Assembly (NCBI RefSeq): GCF_964266745.1
Contig: NZ_CAXWGX010000027.1
Span: 248,001 to 312,000, forward strand
Length of the DNA stretch: 64,000 nt
Direction of reading: 5' to 3'
From: Propionicimonas sp020161015
GTDB taxonomy: Bacteria > Actinomycetota > Actinomycetes > Propionibacteriales > Propionibacteriaceae
The notes beneath the pieces were generated by a model that ran no database searches, was not told where the DNA came from, and saw only the letters and a program-made list of their open reading frames with translations. Of this stretch, positions 49,181 through 57,387 are shown one piece after another. Position 1 is the stretch's first letter; every line of letters begins with the position of its first letter. The position numbers and the translations under genes are program-made.

Positions 49181-50511
49181 GGAGCACGAGGGAACAGCGG
49201 GCCTGGTACTGGTACGACTGGGCGAACTCGGCCTTCTACACCACCACGGCGACGGTGTTGATCAGCCCGTACCTGGTCAGCCTCGCCACCAACGCGGCCT
49301 GCCCGGACGTCGGCTCCGGGCAGTGCAGCCGCCCGGTGCTGCTGCTCGGCCTGGTGCCGGTCCTTCCGGGCGCGCTGCCGTCCCTGCTGGCGACGCTCAG
49401 CACCCTGATCTCCGCCGTCGTGCTGCTGTTCGTCGGGGCCGCTGCCGACCGTTCCGCCCATCCGCACCGCTGGCTGGGCGCGACGGCCTGGCTCGGCGCC
49501 GCCGCCGGGTCGCTGATGTTCTTCCTCATGGGGTCGAACTGGGAGCTGGGCGCCTGGTTGATGGTGATCAGCCTGATCGCCTTCGGCGCGTCCATCGTCG
49601 TCTATGACTCGATGCTGGTGCGCATCGCGGGTCCCGACGAGCGGGACCGGGTCTCCAGTCGCGGCTGGGCCTGGGGCTACGTCGGCGGCGGCCTGCTGCT
49701 GGCGCTCAACTTCGCCCTGATGAGCTTCTACCCCGCCCTCGGCATCGACAAGGCGATGGCGGTGCGGATCAGCCTGCTCTCGGCGGGCCTGTGGTGGGCC
49801 GCCTTCACGTTCATCCCCGTGCTGGGGTTGCGCTCGCTGCCCCGGGAGGTGCCGGTGGAGGTCGCGCGGCGCAACCCGTTCCGGCAGCTGGCCGCCACCT
49901 TTGCCGAGATGCGCCACTACCCGCAGACGCTGGCGTTCCTGCTCGCGTTCCTGTTCTACAACGACGGCATCCAGACGGTGATCGTGTCCTCCAGCGTCTA
50001 CGCGATCCGCGAGCTGGGCATCGAGGAGAACCTCGTGCTGGCCACCTTCCTGCTCACGCAGTTCGTCGCCATCCTCGGTGCGCTCGGGTTCGGGTGGGTC
50101 GCGGCGCGGATCGGGGCGAAGCGGACGGTGCTGATCGGCATCGGCATCTGGCTGGTGGTCGTCCTGGTCGGGTTCGGGATCCCGTCCGGCGTCGTCGGCG
50201 CGCTTTTCGGACTCGGTGCGGCCATCGGGCTGGTGATGGGCGGCACCCAGGCGCTGTCCCGCTCGATGTACAGCCAGCTGATCCCCGCCGGGCGGGAGTC
50301 GGAGTACTTCAGCTTCTACCAGGCGATGGAGCGCGGCACGAGCTGGCTGGGCACGCTCGCGTTCGGCCTGGTGTTCCAGTTCACCCAGTCCTACCGGCTG
50401 GCGCTGGTGGCGCTGGTGGTGTTCTTCCTCGTCGGCGGCGCGTTGCTGGCGAGGGTCGACATGCGCAAGGGAATCACCGACGCCGGGAACGTGTTGCCCA
50501 AGGTGTTGTGA
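49177..50511 (+). CDS. UMF1-family MFS transporter
   Basis: The 444-residue protein has about 12 helices and begins with the family-typical RAWYWYDWANSAFYTTTATVLI. It also has the NDGIQTVI segment of helix 7 and GGTQALSRSMYSQLIPAGRESEYFSFYQ, all features of the UMF1/Atg22-like group. These proteins export or recycle small metabolites; substrate unknown. It overlaps the phosphodiesterase gene by four bases and may move products of phospholipid turnover (inference). Confidence 0.88.
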   Translation: MRSTREQRAWYWYDWANSAFYTTTATVLISPYLVSLATNAACPDVGSGQCSRPVLLLGLVPVLPGALPSLLATLSTLISAVVLLFVGAAADRSAHPHRWLGATAWLGAAAGSLMFFLMGSNWELGAWLMVISLIAFGASIVVYDSMLVRIAGPDERDRVSSRGWAWGYVGGGLLLALNFALMSFYPALGIDKAMAVRISLLSAGLWWAAFTFIPVLGLRSLPREVPVEVARRNPFRQLAATFAEMRHYPQTLAFLLAFLFYNDGIQTVIVSSSVYAIRELGIEENLVLATFLLTQFVAILGALGFGWVAARIGAKRTVLIGIGIWLVVVLVGFGIPSGVVGALFGLGAAIGLVMGGTQALSRSMYSQLIPAGRESEYFSFYQAMERGTSWLGTLAFGLVFQFTQSYRLALVALVVFFLVGGALLARVDMRKGITDAGNVLPKVL

Positions 50512-50541
50512 CGGCATTGCCCGTCCCGGATACCCGGGGAC

Positions 50542-50566
50542 GCGGCCCCGAGCGATTTGGGGCCGC
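50542..50566 (+). terminator. GC hairpin between the UMF1 gene and rbpA
   Basis: Perfect 8-bp arms GCGGCCCC/GGGGCCGC enclose a 9-base loop, 30 bases after the UMF1 stop. A -10-like TAGCGT (50571-50576) for rbpA follows directly. With no U tract, termination is an inference. Confidence 0.5.
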
Positions 50567-50595
50567 TGGCTAGCGTGGCAACGGAGGGAGACACC

Positions 50596-50931
50596 ATGGC
50601 TGATCGTGCACTGAGGGGATCCGGGCTCGGATCAAAGAGCCACGCCGACCCGAGCGGCGTGGAGCTCGCGCCGCGCCAGGAGGTCGGCTTCGACTGCCCG
50701 AAGGACCACCACTTCACCGTGGTCTTCTCCGAGGAGGCCGATCTGCCGACGACGTGGGAGTGCCCGCGCTGCGGTGAGGTGGCCCGACGCTCCGACGGCG
50801 CGGAACCGGAGGTCAAGGAGACCAAGGCACCCCGCACCCACTGGGACATGCTCCGCGAGCGCCGCTCGATCGAGGAGCTGGAGGACCTGCTCGCCGAACG
50901 CCTGGGCGAGATCCGCGGCGAGGACCGCTGA
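50596..50931 (+). CDS. rbpA: RNA polymerase-binding protein RbpA
   Basis: This is the actinobacterial transcription activator that binds the sigma and beta-prime subunits and stabilises open complexes. The 111-residue protein starts MADRALRGSGLGSKS and has the zinc-like core FDCPKDH...WECPRCG and a C-terminal sigma-interaction helix with RRSIEELEDLLAERL. ATG 50596 is preceded by GGAGGGAG. It confirms the actinobacterial origin of the window and is an independent transcription unit. Confidence 0.96.
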   Translation: MADRALRGSGLGSKSHADPSGVELAPRQEVGFDCPKDHHFTVVFSEEADLPTTWECPRCGEVARRSDGAEPEVKETKAPRTHWDMLRERRSIEELEDLLAERLGEIRGEDR

Positions 50932-50972
50932 CGGTTCCGGGACGCCGGTGAGGGGTCACGGGCGCCCCAGCG

Positions 50973-51509
50973 TCAGTCCTCGATCTCCCCGCTGATCACG
51001 CGCGGCTCCTGCGTGCCCGTTCCGGGCGCTGCGTCCGGTTGCTCGACCGTCTCTCCCCTGACCACCGTGTCGGGGCTGAACCGTGCCCGCATCACGCCGA
51101 GGTCGAGGCCCTGCCTCGCGGCGTGGCGGGCGACGACGAGGCCGATCAGGCGCCGGGCGAGGGGACGCGTCCACGGCAGCAGGCAGACCAGGCCGACCAG
51201 GTCGGTGAAGAAGCCGGGCAGGATGAGCATGAGGCCACCGACGAGCACCAGGGCGGCGTCGGCGAGCTGGCCGCTGGGCATGCGTCCGGTCTCGTAGGCG
51301 TCGACGAGCGCGCGCCAGGCCTTGCCGCCCTCCCGCAGCATGAGCCAGGTGCCGAGCACCGCCTCGGCGAGGAGGATCGCGAGCGTGGGCAGCACACCGA
51401 TCCGGGTGCCGACGGTGGTCAGCAGCCACACCTCCGCCACGGAGACCAGGACGAAGCCGGCGACGAGCAGGGGCAGCAGCCACCGCCGCGCGCGGCGGGG
51501 CGCCGTCAC
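50973..51509 (-). CDS. FxsA family membrane protein
   Basis: The 178-residue protein has three or four membrane helices (LLPLLVAGFVLVSVAEVWLL, a VLPTLAILLAEAVLGTWLML helix, then ALVLVGGLMLILPGFFTDLVGL) and the FxsA-type GRMPSGQLADA loop. The E. coli relative suppresses exclusion of phage T7 by the F plasmid; its cell role is unclear. The GTG start overlaps the stop of the Ppm gene by four bases, so it is the last gene of the lnt-ppm-fxsA operon. Confidence 0.9.
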   Translation of the reverse strand: MTAPRRARRWLLPLLVAGFVLVSVAEVWLLTTVGTRIGVLPTLAILLAEAVLGTWLMLREGGKAWRALVDAYETGRMPSGQLADAALVLVGGLMLILPGFFTDLVGLVCLLPWTRPLARRLIGLVVARHAARQGLDLGVMRARFSPDTVVRGETVEQPDAAPGTGTQEPRVISGEIED

Positions 51510-52384
51510 GATCGCGCTCCCCCGGCCTTCCGCTGCTCGAGCCAGCGGGACACGCGCCCGCGCAGTCGACCCACCGCGCGGCCGGCGTCGGAGGCGGCGT
51601 TCTTCGCAGCCGGGCCGACCGTGTCGGCCACCCTCCCGGCCGCGTCCCTCGCCTGCCCGAGACGGTAGGTGACACCCCACCGCGTGGTCAGCAGCATCGC
51701 CTCCGCGACGATCGCGCCGCTCATCTTGGAGTCGCCGTACTCGCGCTCGATGAAGGTGATCGGCACCTCGGCGACGGTGAAGCCGTTGCGCAGCGCCCGC
51801 CACACGAGGTCGACCTGGAAGCCGTACCCGGCAGCCTCGACGCCGTCGAGGTCGATGCCGCGCAGCGTGTTGGCCCGCCAGGCGGTGAACCCGCCGGTGG
51901 CATCCTTCACGCGCAGGCCGAGCATCAGCCGCGTCCAGAGGTTGCCGCCCCGGGAGAGGAGCTCGCGGTGCAGCGGCCAGCCCTTCGTCGCGCCGCCACG
52001 CACGTAGCGGGAGCCCTTCACGGCGTCCGCGGTGCGCAGGCGCTCGAGCATGGCCGGCAGGTGCTCGGGCTGGTGCGACCCGTCCGCATCGTGCTCGACG
52101 AGCACGTCGTAGCCCTCGTTCAGGCCCCAGCGGAAGCCGGCGATGTACGCCGCGCCGAGGCCCTCCTTGCCCTTGCGGTGGAGCACGTGGATGTGATCGT
52201 CGGACGCGGCGAGCTCGTCGGCGAGCCGCCCCGTCCCGTCCGGGGAGTTGTCGTCGGCGACGAGGATGTGCGCCGTAGGTACCGCCGCCCGGATCCTGCC
52301 GGTGATCGGACGCAGGTTCTCCGATTCGTTGTAGGTCGGGATGATGACGAGCACTCGCTCAAGCGACGCTGCCGAGTCGGCCAT
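51506..52384 (-). CDS. Polyprenol monophosphomannose synthase-like GT2 glycosyltransferase
   Basis: The 292-residue cytoplasmic-face enzyme transfers mannose from GDP-mannose to a polyprenol phosphate. Key segments are VLVIIPTYNESEN, ADDNSPDGTG, EHDADGSHQPEHLP and GSRYVRGG. The family has no catalytic membrane domain, and the C-terminal tail (about 250-292) is basic and probably disordered. In mycobacteria the same activity is fused behind Lnt as Ppm1; here the two are separate genes overlapping by 26 bases. Product lipid-linked mannose would feed protein O-mannosylation or lipomannan synthesis, which is inference. Confidence 0.93.
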   Translation of the reverse strand: MADSAASLERVLVIIPTYNESENLRPITGRIRAAVPTAHILVADDNSPDGTGRLADELAASDDHIHVLHRKGKEGLGAAYIAGFRWGLNEGYDVLVEHDADGSHQPEHLPAMLERLRTADAVKGSRYVRGGATKGWPLHRELLSRGGNLWTRLMLGLRVKDATGGFTAWRANTLRGIDLDGVEAAGYGFQVDLVWRALRNGFTVAEVPITFIEREYGDSKMSGAIVAEAMLLTTRWGVTYRLGQARDAAGRVADTVGPAAKNAASDAGRAVGRLRGRVSRWLEQRKAGGARS

Positions 52385-53933
52385 TCTCTTCTCCAGGTGA
52401 CGGTGCGGATCTGCCCATTCTGCCCCATGCGAGAGCGAGCCCGAGGCCAAGGAGCGACAGGACGACGATCGCGAGCTCGAGGGCCGGGGCGAGCCAGGTG
52501 GCGGGGGTGAGGCCCGTGCGCTCGGGGAGGGTGACCACCCCGGAGGCGCCCACGTGTTCGGGGCCGGTGAAGGCCACCGAGCCGTCGGCGTTGATCAGGC
52601 CGGACACCCCGCTCGTGGTGACGACCAGCACTTCGCGGCGCAGTTCCATCGCCCGCGCGCGGGTGATCGCGAACTGCTGCTCGATCTGGCCGGTGCCCTG
52701 GTACATGGCGTTGCTGGACTGGACAAGGATGAGCTGGCCGCCGTACCGGACGGTGTCGTACGCGAAGTCGTCGTAGACCAGGTCGTAGCAGACCATGATG
52801 CCCAGGGTGGTCCCGCGCCCGTCGGGCAGGGTGACCGGCAGCGCCCCCGGCACCAGCCCGGGCACCGACTGGGCGCCGACGTAGGCCAGCTCGGGGACCA
52901 GCGGCAGCAGCAGGGAGCGGTACGGCACGAACTCGCCGAACGGCACGATGCCGCGCTTGACGTAGCGCGCCAGTTCGCCCTGCTCCGGATCCCACCACAG
53001 GGACGCGGTCTGTCGCTCGTCGGGCCCGGGGCCGTCGAGGATCGCGCCGAACAGGATCGGGACGCCCAGCCGGGCAGCGGTCGAGCGGATCAGGGTTCCG
53101 GTCTGGGCGTCGCGGTAGGGGTCCATGTCCGTGGTGTTCTCCGGGAACACCACGAAGTCGGGAGCCGGCAGCTCTCCGGCGTCCACCTTGTCGCGCAGAC
53201 GGCCGGCCTCCGCAGCGTGGTTGCGCGTGATCGTCCGAGGCTCGCCCAGGCCGTAGACGCCGCCGCCCGGCGCGCCACCCTGCACCCAACCGACGTTCGC
53301 CGTGCCCACCTGGGCCCCGGCGGGGACGAGGCCGCCGGCCGCGGAGAGCAGGGCGGCCGCGGCCAGCCCGGCGATCGCGACCAGGCCGCGCCGGCGCGTC
53401 CAGGCCTCGAGCAGCCAGACCGCACCCTGCGCGACCAGTGCGGTGAGGAACGACAACCCGGTCACGCCGATCAGGGGCAGCACCCCGGCGAGCGGGGAGT
53501 CGACCATCGCGTAGCCCAGCCGCATCCAGCCGAAGCCGGTGAACGGGAACCGGGCGAAGGTGAACTCCACGGCAACCCAGCAGCCCGCGGCGAGCAGGGG
53601 CCACCACGGCAGGCGGAAGGCCACCTTCAGCAGGCCGCCCAGCACGCCGTAGAAGACCGCCTCGACCATCACCAGGCCGACCATCGCCTGGACGAAGATG
53701 ACCTGCATCCAGCCGACGCCGAGCAGGAGGAACCCGACCCCCCAGGCGTACCCCAGGCCGATCGCCCCGGCGACCCGCCGGGCGGCGAGCACGACGAGGG
53801 TGAGCCCGGCCACGCCGAGCGGGGTGAGCGGCCACCAGCCGTGGGGCTGGAACCCGAGGGCAGCGAGGGCGCCGCAGACGAGGGCGATCGCCGTCCGCAG
53901 GGCACCAGGCATGCCCGCCAGCCGATCGATCAC
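52359..53933 (-). CDS. lnt: Apolipoprotein N-acyltransferase
   Basis: This membrane enzyme N-acylates the lipid-modified cysteine of lipoproteins. The 524-residue protein has about eight hydrophobic segments in residues 10-200, then an extracytoplasmic nitrilase domain with the triad Glu265 (FPENTTD), Lys326 (YVKRGIVPFGEF) and Cys382 (MVCYDLVYDD), and a last helix near residue 495. GTG 53933 is chosen over ATG 53912; neither has a strong ribosome binding site. It heads the lnt-ppm-fxsA operon. The MalE-like lipoprotein at 36 kb is a likely substrate class. Confidence 0.94.
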   Translation of the reverse strand: MIDRLAGMPGALRTAIALVCGALAALGFQPHGWWPLTPLGVAGLTLVVLAARRVAGAIGLGYAWGVGFLLLGVGWMQVIFVQAMVGLVMVEAVFYGVLGGLLKVAFRLPWWPLLAAGCWVAVEFTFARFPFTGFGWMRLGYAMVDSPLAGVLPLIGVTGLSFLTALVAQGAVWLLEAWTRRRGLVAIAGLAAAALLSAAGGLVPAGAQVGTANVGWVQGGAPGGGVYGLGEPRTITRNHAAEAGRLRDKVDAGELPAPDFVVFPENTTDMDPYRDAQTGTLIRSTAARLGVPILFGAILDGPGPDERQTASLWWDPEQGELARYVKRGIVPFGEFVPYRSLLLPLVPELAYVGAQSVPGLVPGALPVTLPDGRGTTLGIMVCYDLVYDDFAYDTVRYGGQLILVQSSNAMYQGTGQIEQQFAITRARAMELRREVLVVTTSGVSGLINADGSVAFTGPEHVGASGVVTLPERTGLTPATWLAPALELAIVVLSLLGLGLALAWGRMGRSAPSPGEENGRLGSVA

Positions 53934-54022
53934 GCAGCGAACCCTACCGGGCCGGTGGGAACCTCCCACGCCGGGGCCCCTGCGGCGCTGACAAGCGGCG
54001 CCCCGTGCGGCAGCATGGGGCG

Positions 54023-54928
54023 ATGGCCGAACCCCGTCTGCTGCTGTTCGACACCGCGTCGCTCTACTTCCGGGCGTTCCACGGCGTGCCGACCACCCTC
54101 CGGTCGCCGGACGGGCGTCCGGTCAATGCGGTGCGGGGGTTGCTGGACTTCCTCGCCCGGTTCATCACCGCCTACGCGCCGACGCAGGTCGCCTGCTGCT
54201 GGGACGACGCGTGGCGTCCGGCCTGGCGGGTGGCCCTGCTCCCGTCCTACAAGGCGCACCGCGTCGCCTACCGCGACGTCGAGCAGGTGCCGGAGGAGCT
54301 CGTCGCACAGGTGCCGCTGATCCGCGAGGTGCTGGCCGCCCTCGGCCTCGTCGTGGTGGGCGCGACCGACTGCGAGGCCGACGACGTGATCGGGACGCTC
54401 GCCACCGCCTCCGCCGTGCCGACCGACATCGTCACCGGCGACCGCGACCTGTTCCAGCTCGTCGACGACGACCGGTCCGTCCGCGTGCTGTACGTCGGCC
54501 GCGGCGTGGCGAACCACGACCGGGTGGACGCGGACTGGCTGCGCGCGAAGTACGGCATCGACGGCGCCGGCTACGTCGACTTCGCCGTGCTGCGCGGCGA
54601 CCCGTCGGACGGCCTGCCGGGCGTGGCGGGCATCGGCGAGAAGACGGCGGCACGCCTGGTGGCCGACCACCGGGACCTCGCGGGGATCATGGCGGCCGCC
54701 GCGTCCGGGCGGCTCTCCCCCACCCTCACGGCACGCCTCGCCGCGGCCGTCGGATACCTGGGTCCCGCGCAGGAGGTGGTGGCCGTGCGGACCGACGTCG
54801 CGCTGCCGCCGCTGGACCTCACTCTGCCGAGGACGCCGTCCGACCCGCAGCGTTTCGCCGACCTCGCAGAACTGCTGGGCCTCGGCGGAAGCGCAGAGCG
54901 CATCGTCGCGGCGCTCGCGCGCGGCTGA
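54023..54928 (+). CDS. 5'-3' exonuclease (PolA-N-like)
   Basis: The 301-residue protein matches the isolated 5'-nuclease domain of DNA polymerase I. LLLFDTASLYFRAFHG, CCWDDAWRPAW, the basic PSYKAHR, the metal aspartates in DCEADDVIGTLA and TGDRDLFQLV, and the helix-hairpin-helix GVAGIGEKTAARLV are all visible. It would trim RNA primers and flap structures during replication and repair. ATG 54023 is preferred to the GTG-like 54005 start. It stands alone between divergent lnt and convergent metW. Confidence 0.93.
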   Translation: MAEPRLLLFDTASLYFRAFHGVPTTLRSPDGRPVNAVRGLLDFLARFITAYAPTQVACCWDDAWRPAWRVALLPSYKAHRVAYRDVEQVPEELVAQVPLIREVLAALGLVVVGATDCEADDVIGTLATASAVPTDIVTGDRDLFQLVDDDRSVRVLYVGRGVANHDRVDADWLRAKYGIDGAGYVDFAVLRGDPSDGLPGVAGIGEKTAARLVADHRDLAGIMAAAASGRLSPTLTARLAAAVGYLGPAQEVVAVRTDVALPPLDLTLPRTPSDPQRFADLAELLGLGGSAERIVAALARG

Positions 54929-54944
54929 CGGACGGGCCGTCGGC

Positions 54945-55538
54945 TCAGCCGGCGCGCAGCACGTAGACGGCCGACCCGCCGGTGATGTTGGCGAGCCGGT
55001 CGCTGGGCAGCGGCCGTCCCGTGGGGTGCAGCACGATCCGCTGCTCGATGACCAGCCCGAGGCGCGCGAACAGCTCCTCGAGCTCGACGAGGGTGGTGTG
55101 CCGCAGGTTCGGGGTGTCGTACCAGGCGTGCGGGATCTCCCGCGACATCGGCATGCGGCCGCGCAGCAGGCGCAGCCGGTGGCGCCAGTAGCCGAAGTTG
55201 GGCACCGACACGATCAGGCGCCGGCCGATGCGCTCCATGTGCTTGAGCACCTCCACCGGGCGGTGCAGCGTCTGGACCGTCCGCGAGAGCACCACCACGT
55301 CGTAGGAGTGGTCGGCGAAGTCGGCCAGTTCGGAGTCGAGGTCGAGTTCGATCACCGGCACGCCCGCAGAGATCGCTGCCAGCACCAGCGGCGGGTCGAT
55401 CTCCACGCCGGTGCCGCGACAGCCGTGCTCCGCGATGAGCTCGGCCAGCAACTCGCCGGAGCCGCAGCCGAGGTCGAGCACGCGGCTGCCCGAAGGGATG
55501 AGGCCTGCGACCAGGCCGAGGTCGGGACGCAGCGTCAT
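54945..55538 (-). CDS. metW: Methionine biosynthesis protein MetW
   Basis: The 197-residue methyltransferase-fold protein begins RPDLGLVAGLIPSGSRVLDLGCGSGELL, the SAM-binding glycine loop. It has VVVLSRTVQTLHRPVEVLKHM and ISVPNFGYWRHR, diagnostic of MetW. It is found with MetX in methionine synthesis, where it assists homoserine acetylation in some bacteria; whether it methylates anything is unclear. ATG 55538 overlaps the metX stop (ATGA). Confidence 0.94.
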   Translation of the reverse strand: MTLRPDLGLVAGLIPSGSRVLDLGCGSGELLAELIAEHGCRGTGVEIDPPLVLAAISAGVPVIELDLDSELADFADHSYDVVVLSRTVQTLHRPVEVLKHMERIGRRLIVSVPNFGYWRHRLRLLRGRMPMSREIPHAWYDTPNLRHTTLVELEELFARLGLVIEQRIVLHPTGRPLPSDRLANITGGSAVYVLRAG

Positions 55539-56683
55539 CGCCGGACCTCCTTCAGCGCGCGGTCGAGGTAGGCCCGCAAGGTCGCGTGGTAGGGCTCGAC
55601 GGCCAGCAGGAACGAGTCGTGGCCCCACGTCGAGGGGATCTCCCGGAACGTCACCGGCTGGCCGGCGCGTTCCAGCGTCCTCACGATGCGGCGGGAGTGA
55701 TCCGTCCCGAACCGCCAGTCCGTGGCGAAGGAGAGCACCAGCCACTTCACCGCGCGGTCGCCCACGCGGGCGAGGGCCTCCGGGTCGGCGAACGGGTCGA
55801 AGTAGTCCATCACCCGCGTGAGGTAGAGGTAGCTCAACGCGTCGAACCGCTCCAGGAACGCCTGCCCCTGGTGGTCGAGGTAGCTCTCGACGGCGAAGTC
55901 GATGCCGAAGCCGGGCTCGTGCGCGTCCGGGTGCGGCTGGCGTCCGAACTTCTCGGTGAGCGCGTCCTCGGACAGGTAGGTGATGTGGGCCATCATCCGG
56001 GCGATGGACAGGCCGGTGTCAGGGTTGACGCCGGCGGCCGCGTACGCACCGTCCACGAAGTGGGGGTCGGCCATGATCGCACGGCGGGCGACGGCGGAGA
56101 AGGCGATGTTCTGCGCGGTGAGCCTGCTCGATGCGGCGATCACGACGGCGTTCGCGACCTCCTCGGGGTGGTCGAGCGCCCACTGGAGCACCTGCATGCC
56201 GCCGAGCGAGCCGCCGAGGGCCGCCAGGAGCCGCCCGATGCCCAGGTGCCGCACAAGCGCCCGGTGCACCTCGACGAGGTCGCGCATCATCAGCACGGGG
56301 AAGTCGAGCCCGTACGCGGCGCCGGTGGCCGGATTGGCCGAGGAGGGGCCGGTGCTGCCCTGGCAGCCACCGATCAGGTTCGCGCAGACGACGAAGAAGC
56401 GGTCGGTGTCCAGCGGCTTGCCGGGGCCGATCAGGTTGTCCCACCAGCCCGGGCGGGTGGCACCCTCGTGGTAGCCGGCCGCGTGCGCGTCCCCGGTGAG
56501 CGCGTGGCAGATGAAGACGGCGTTGTCGGCCGCGGGCGACAGGGTGCCGTAGGTCTCGTACGCGACGTCCACCGGGCCGAGCGTGCCGCCCCGCTCCAGG
56601 CGGAGGGGCTCCTCGCCGGTGAACAGGCGCACGGTCCGGGTGCTGACCAGGCCGACGGACCCGGTTCCCGGCTTCGCTTGCAT
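55535..56683 (-). CDS. metX: Homoserine O-acetyltransferase
   Basis: The first committed step of methionine synthesis from homoserine with acetyl-CoA. The 382-residue alpha/beta-hydrolase has the nucleophile elbow GGSLGGMQ, an aspartate in FATDWRFG and the His in WGHDSFLL. ATG 56683 follows AAGAGGA, and a perfect-looking -10 box TATAGT lies upstream. No SAM riboswitch was recognised in the short leader. MetX/MetW are an operon. MalY at 27.1 kb could supply cystathionine lyase in the same pathway. Confidence 0.95.
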   Translation of the reverse strand: MQAKPGTGSVGLVSTRTVRLFTGEEPLRLERGGTLGPVDVAYETYGTLSPAADNAVFICHALTGDAHAAGYHEGATRPGWWDNLIGPGKPLDTDRFFVVCANLIGGCQGSTGPSSANPATGAAYGLDFPVLMMRDLVEVHRALVRHLGIGRLLAALGGSLGGMQVLQWALDHPEEVANAVVIAASSRLTAQNIAFSAVARRAIMADPHFVDGAYAAAGVNPDTGLSIARMMAHITYLSEDALTEKFGRQPHPDAHEPGFGIDFAVESYLDHQGQAFLERFDALSYLYLTRVMDYFDPFADPEALARVGDRAVKWLVLSFATDWRFGTDHSRRIVRTLERAGQPVTFREIPSTWGHDSFLLAVEPYHATLRAYLDRALKEVRR

Positions 56684-56718
56684 CCTGTTGGTCCTCTTCC
56701 CACGCGCTCGGCGGGCTC

Positions 56719-56724
56719 ACTATA
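56719..56724 (-). promoter_or_regulatory. -10 box of metX-metW
   Basis: TATAGT on the minus strand is 35 bases before the metX start, giving a leader of about 29 bases. No good -35 box is present, so an activator or an alternative sigma factor may be needed. Confidence 0.5.
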
Positions 56725-56788
56725 GCCGCGTCGGGTGGCACCTCCCCGACGTGGAACAATGGCGTGGCACGCAGCGAAAGGGCGAGTG

Positions 56789-57256
56789 ATGAGCGAATTG
56801 GCTGACCGGATGCAGGCCGACCTGGTGGCGGCGATGAAGGCCAGGGACGACCTCGTCCGCTCGACGCTGAGGATGGCGATGACCGCGATCAAGAACGAGG
56901 AGGTCGCCGGGACCGAGGCCCGCGAGCTCTCCGACAACGAGGTCCTCGGCGTGCTCAACCGTGAGGTGGCCAAGCGTCGCGACTCGGCCGAGGCCTACAC
57001 AGCAGGCAACCGTCCGGAGCTGGCCGAGAAGGAACTGGCCGAGGTCGAGGTGCTCCAGCGCTACCTGCCCGCCGCGCTGACCGACGCCGAACTCGACGCC
57101 ATCGTCGCCGAGGAGGTCGCCGCCGCGGCGGCCCGGGCCGGCGAGGCGCTCACCATGCGCCAGATGGGCCTGGTCATCAAGGCCGTGAATGCCCGCGCCG
57201 CCGGACGCGCCGAGGGCGCCAAGGTCGCCGCGAAGGTCAAGGCCGCACTCAGCTAG
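56789..57256 (+). CDS. GatB/YqeY domain-containing protein
   Basis: The 155-residue protein is the YqeY type: an N-terminal helix with MSELADRMQADLVAAMKARD, then a GatB C-terminal-like tRNA-interacting fold (KNEEVAG, LPAALTDAELDAIVAEEV, MGLVIKAVNARAAGRAEGAKVAAKVKAAL). Its role is unclear; homology to GatB suggests tRNA or aminoacyl-tRNA interaction. ATG 56789 fits the family start better than upstream candidates. A perfect 22-bp-arm palindrome follows the stop. Confidence 0.9.
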   Translation: MSELADRMQADLVAAMKARDDLVRSTLRMAMTAIKNEEVAGTEARELSDNEVLGVLNREVAKRRDSAEAYTAGNRPELAEKELAEVEVLQRYLPAALTDAELDAIVAEEVAAAAARAGEALTMRQMGLVIKAVNARAAGRAEGAKVAAKVKAALS

Positions 57257-57303
57257 CTCCTCGCCCATCTCCGTCCCGGCCGCCCCTCCCCCCGTTCCCG
57301 CTG

Positions 57304-57353
57304 CCGATCGCAACTCCCGCTACCGGAATTTCGGTAGCGGGAGTTGCGATCGG
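57304..57353. repeat. Perfect 22-bp-arm palindrome after the YqeY gene
   Basis: The arm 57304-57325 (starting CCGATCGCAACTCCCGC) is perfectly repeated in inverted form at 57332-57353 around the 6-base loop GAATTT. It lies between the convergent YqeY and MFS genes. There is no U tract, but the stem is unusually long and perfect for a terminator. Confidence 0.85.
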
Positions 57354-57387
57354 GGGCAAACGCGGGCGTGGGGGTGGGAAGCGCGGG

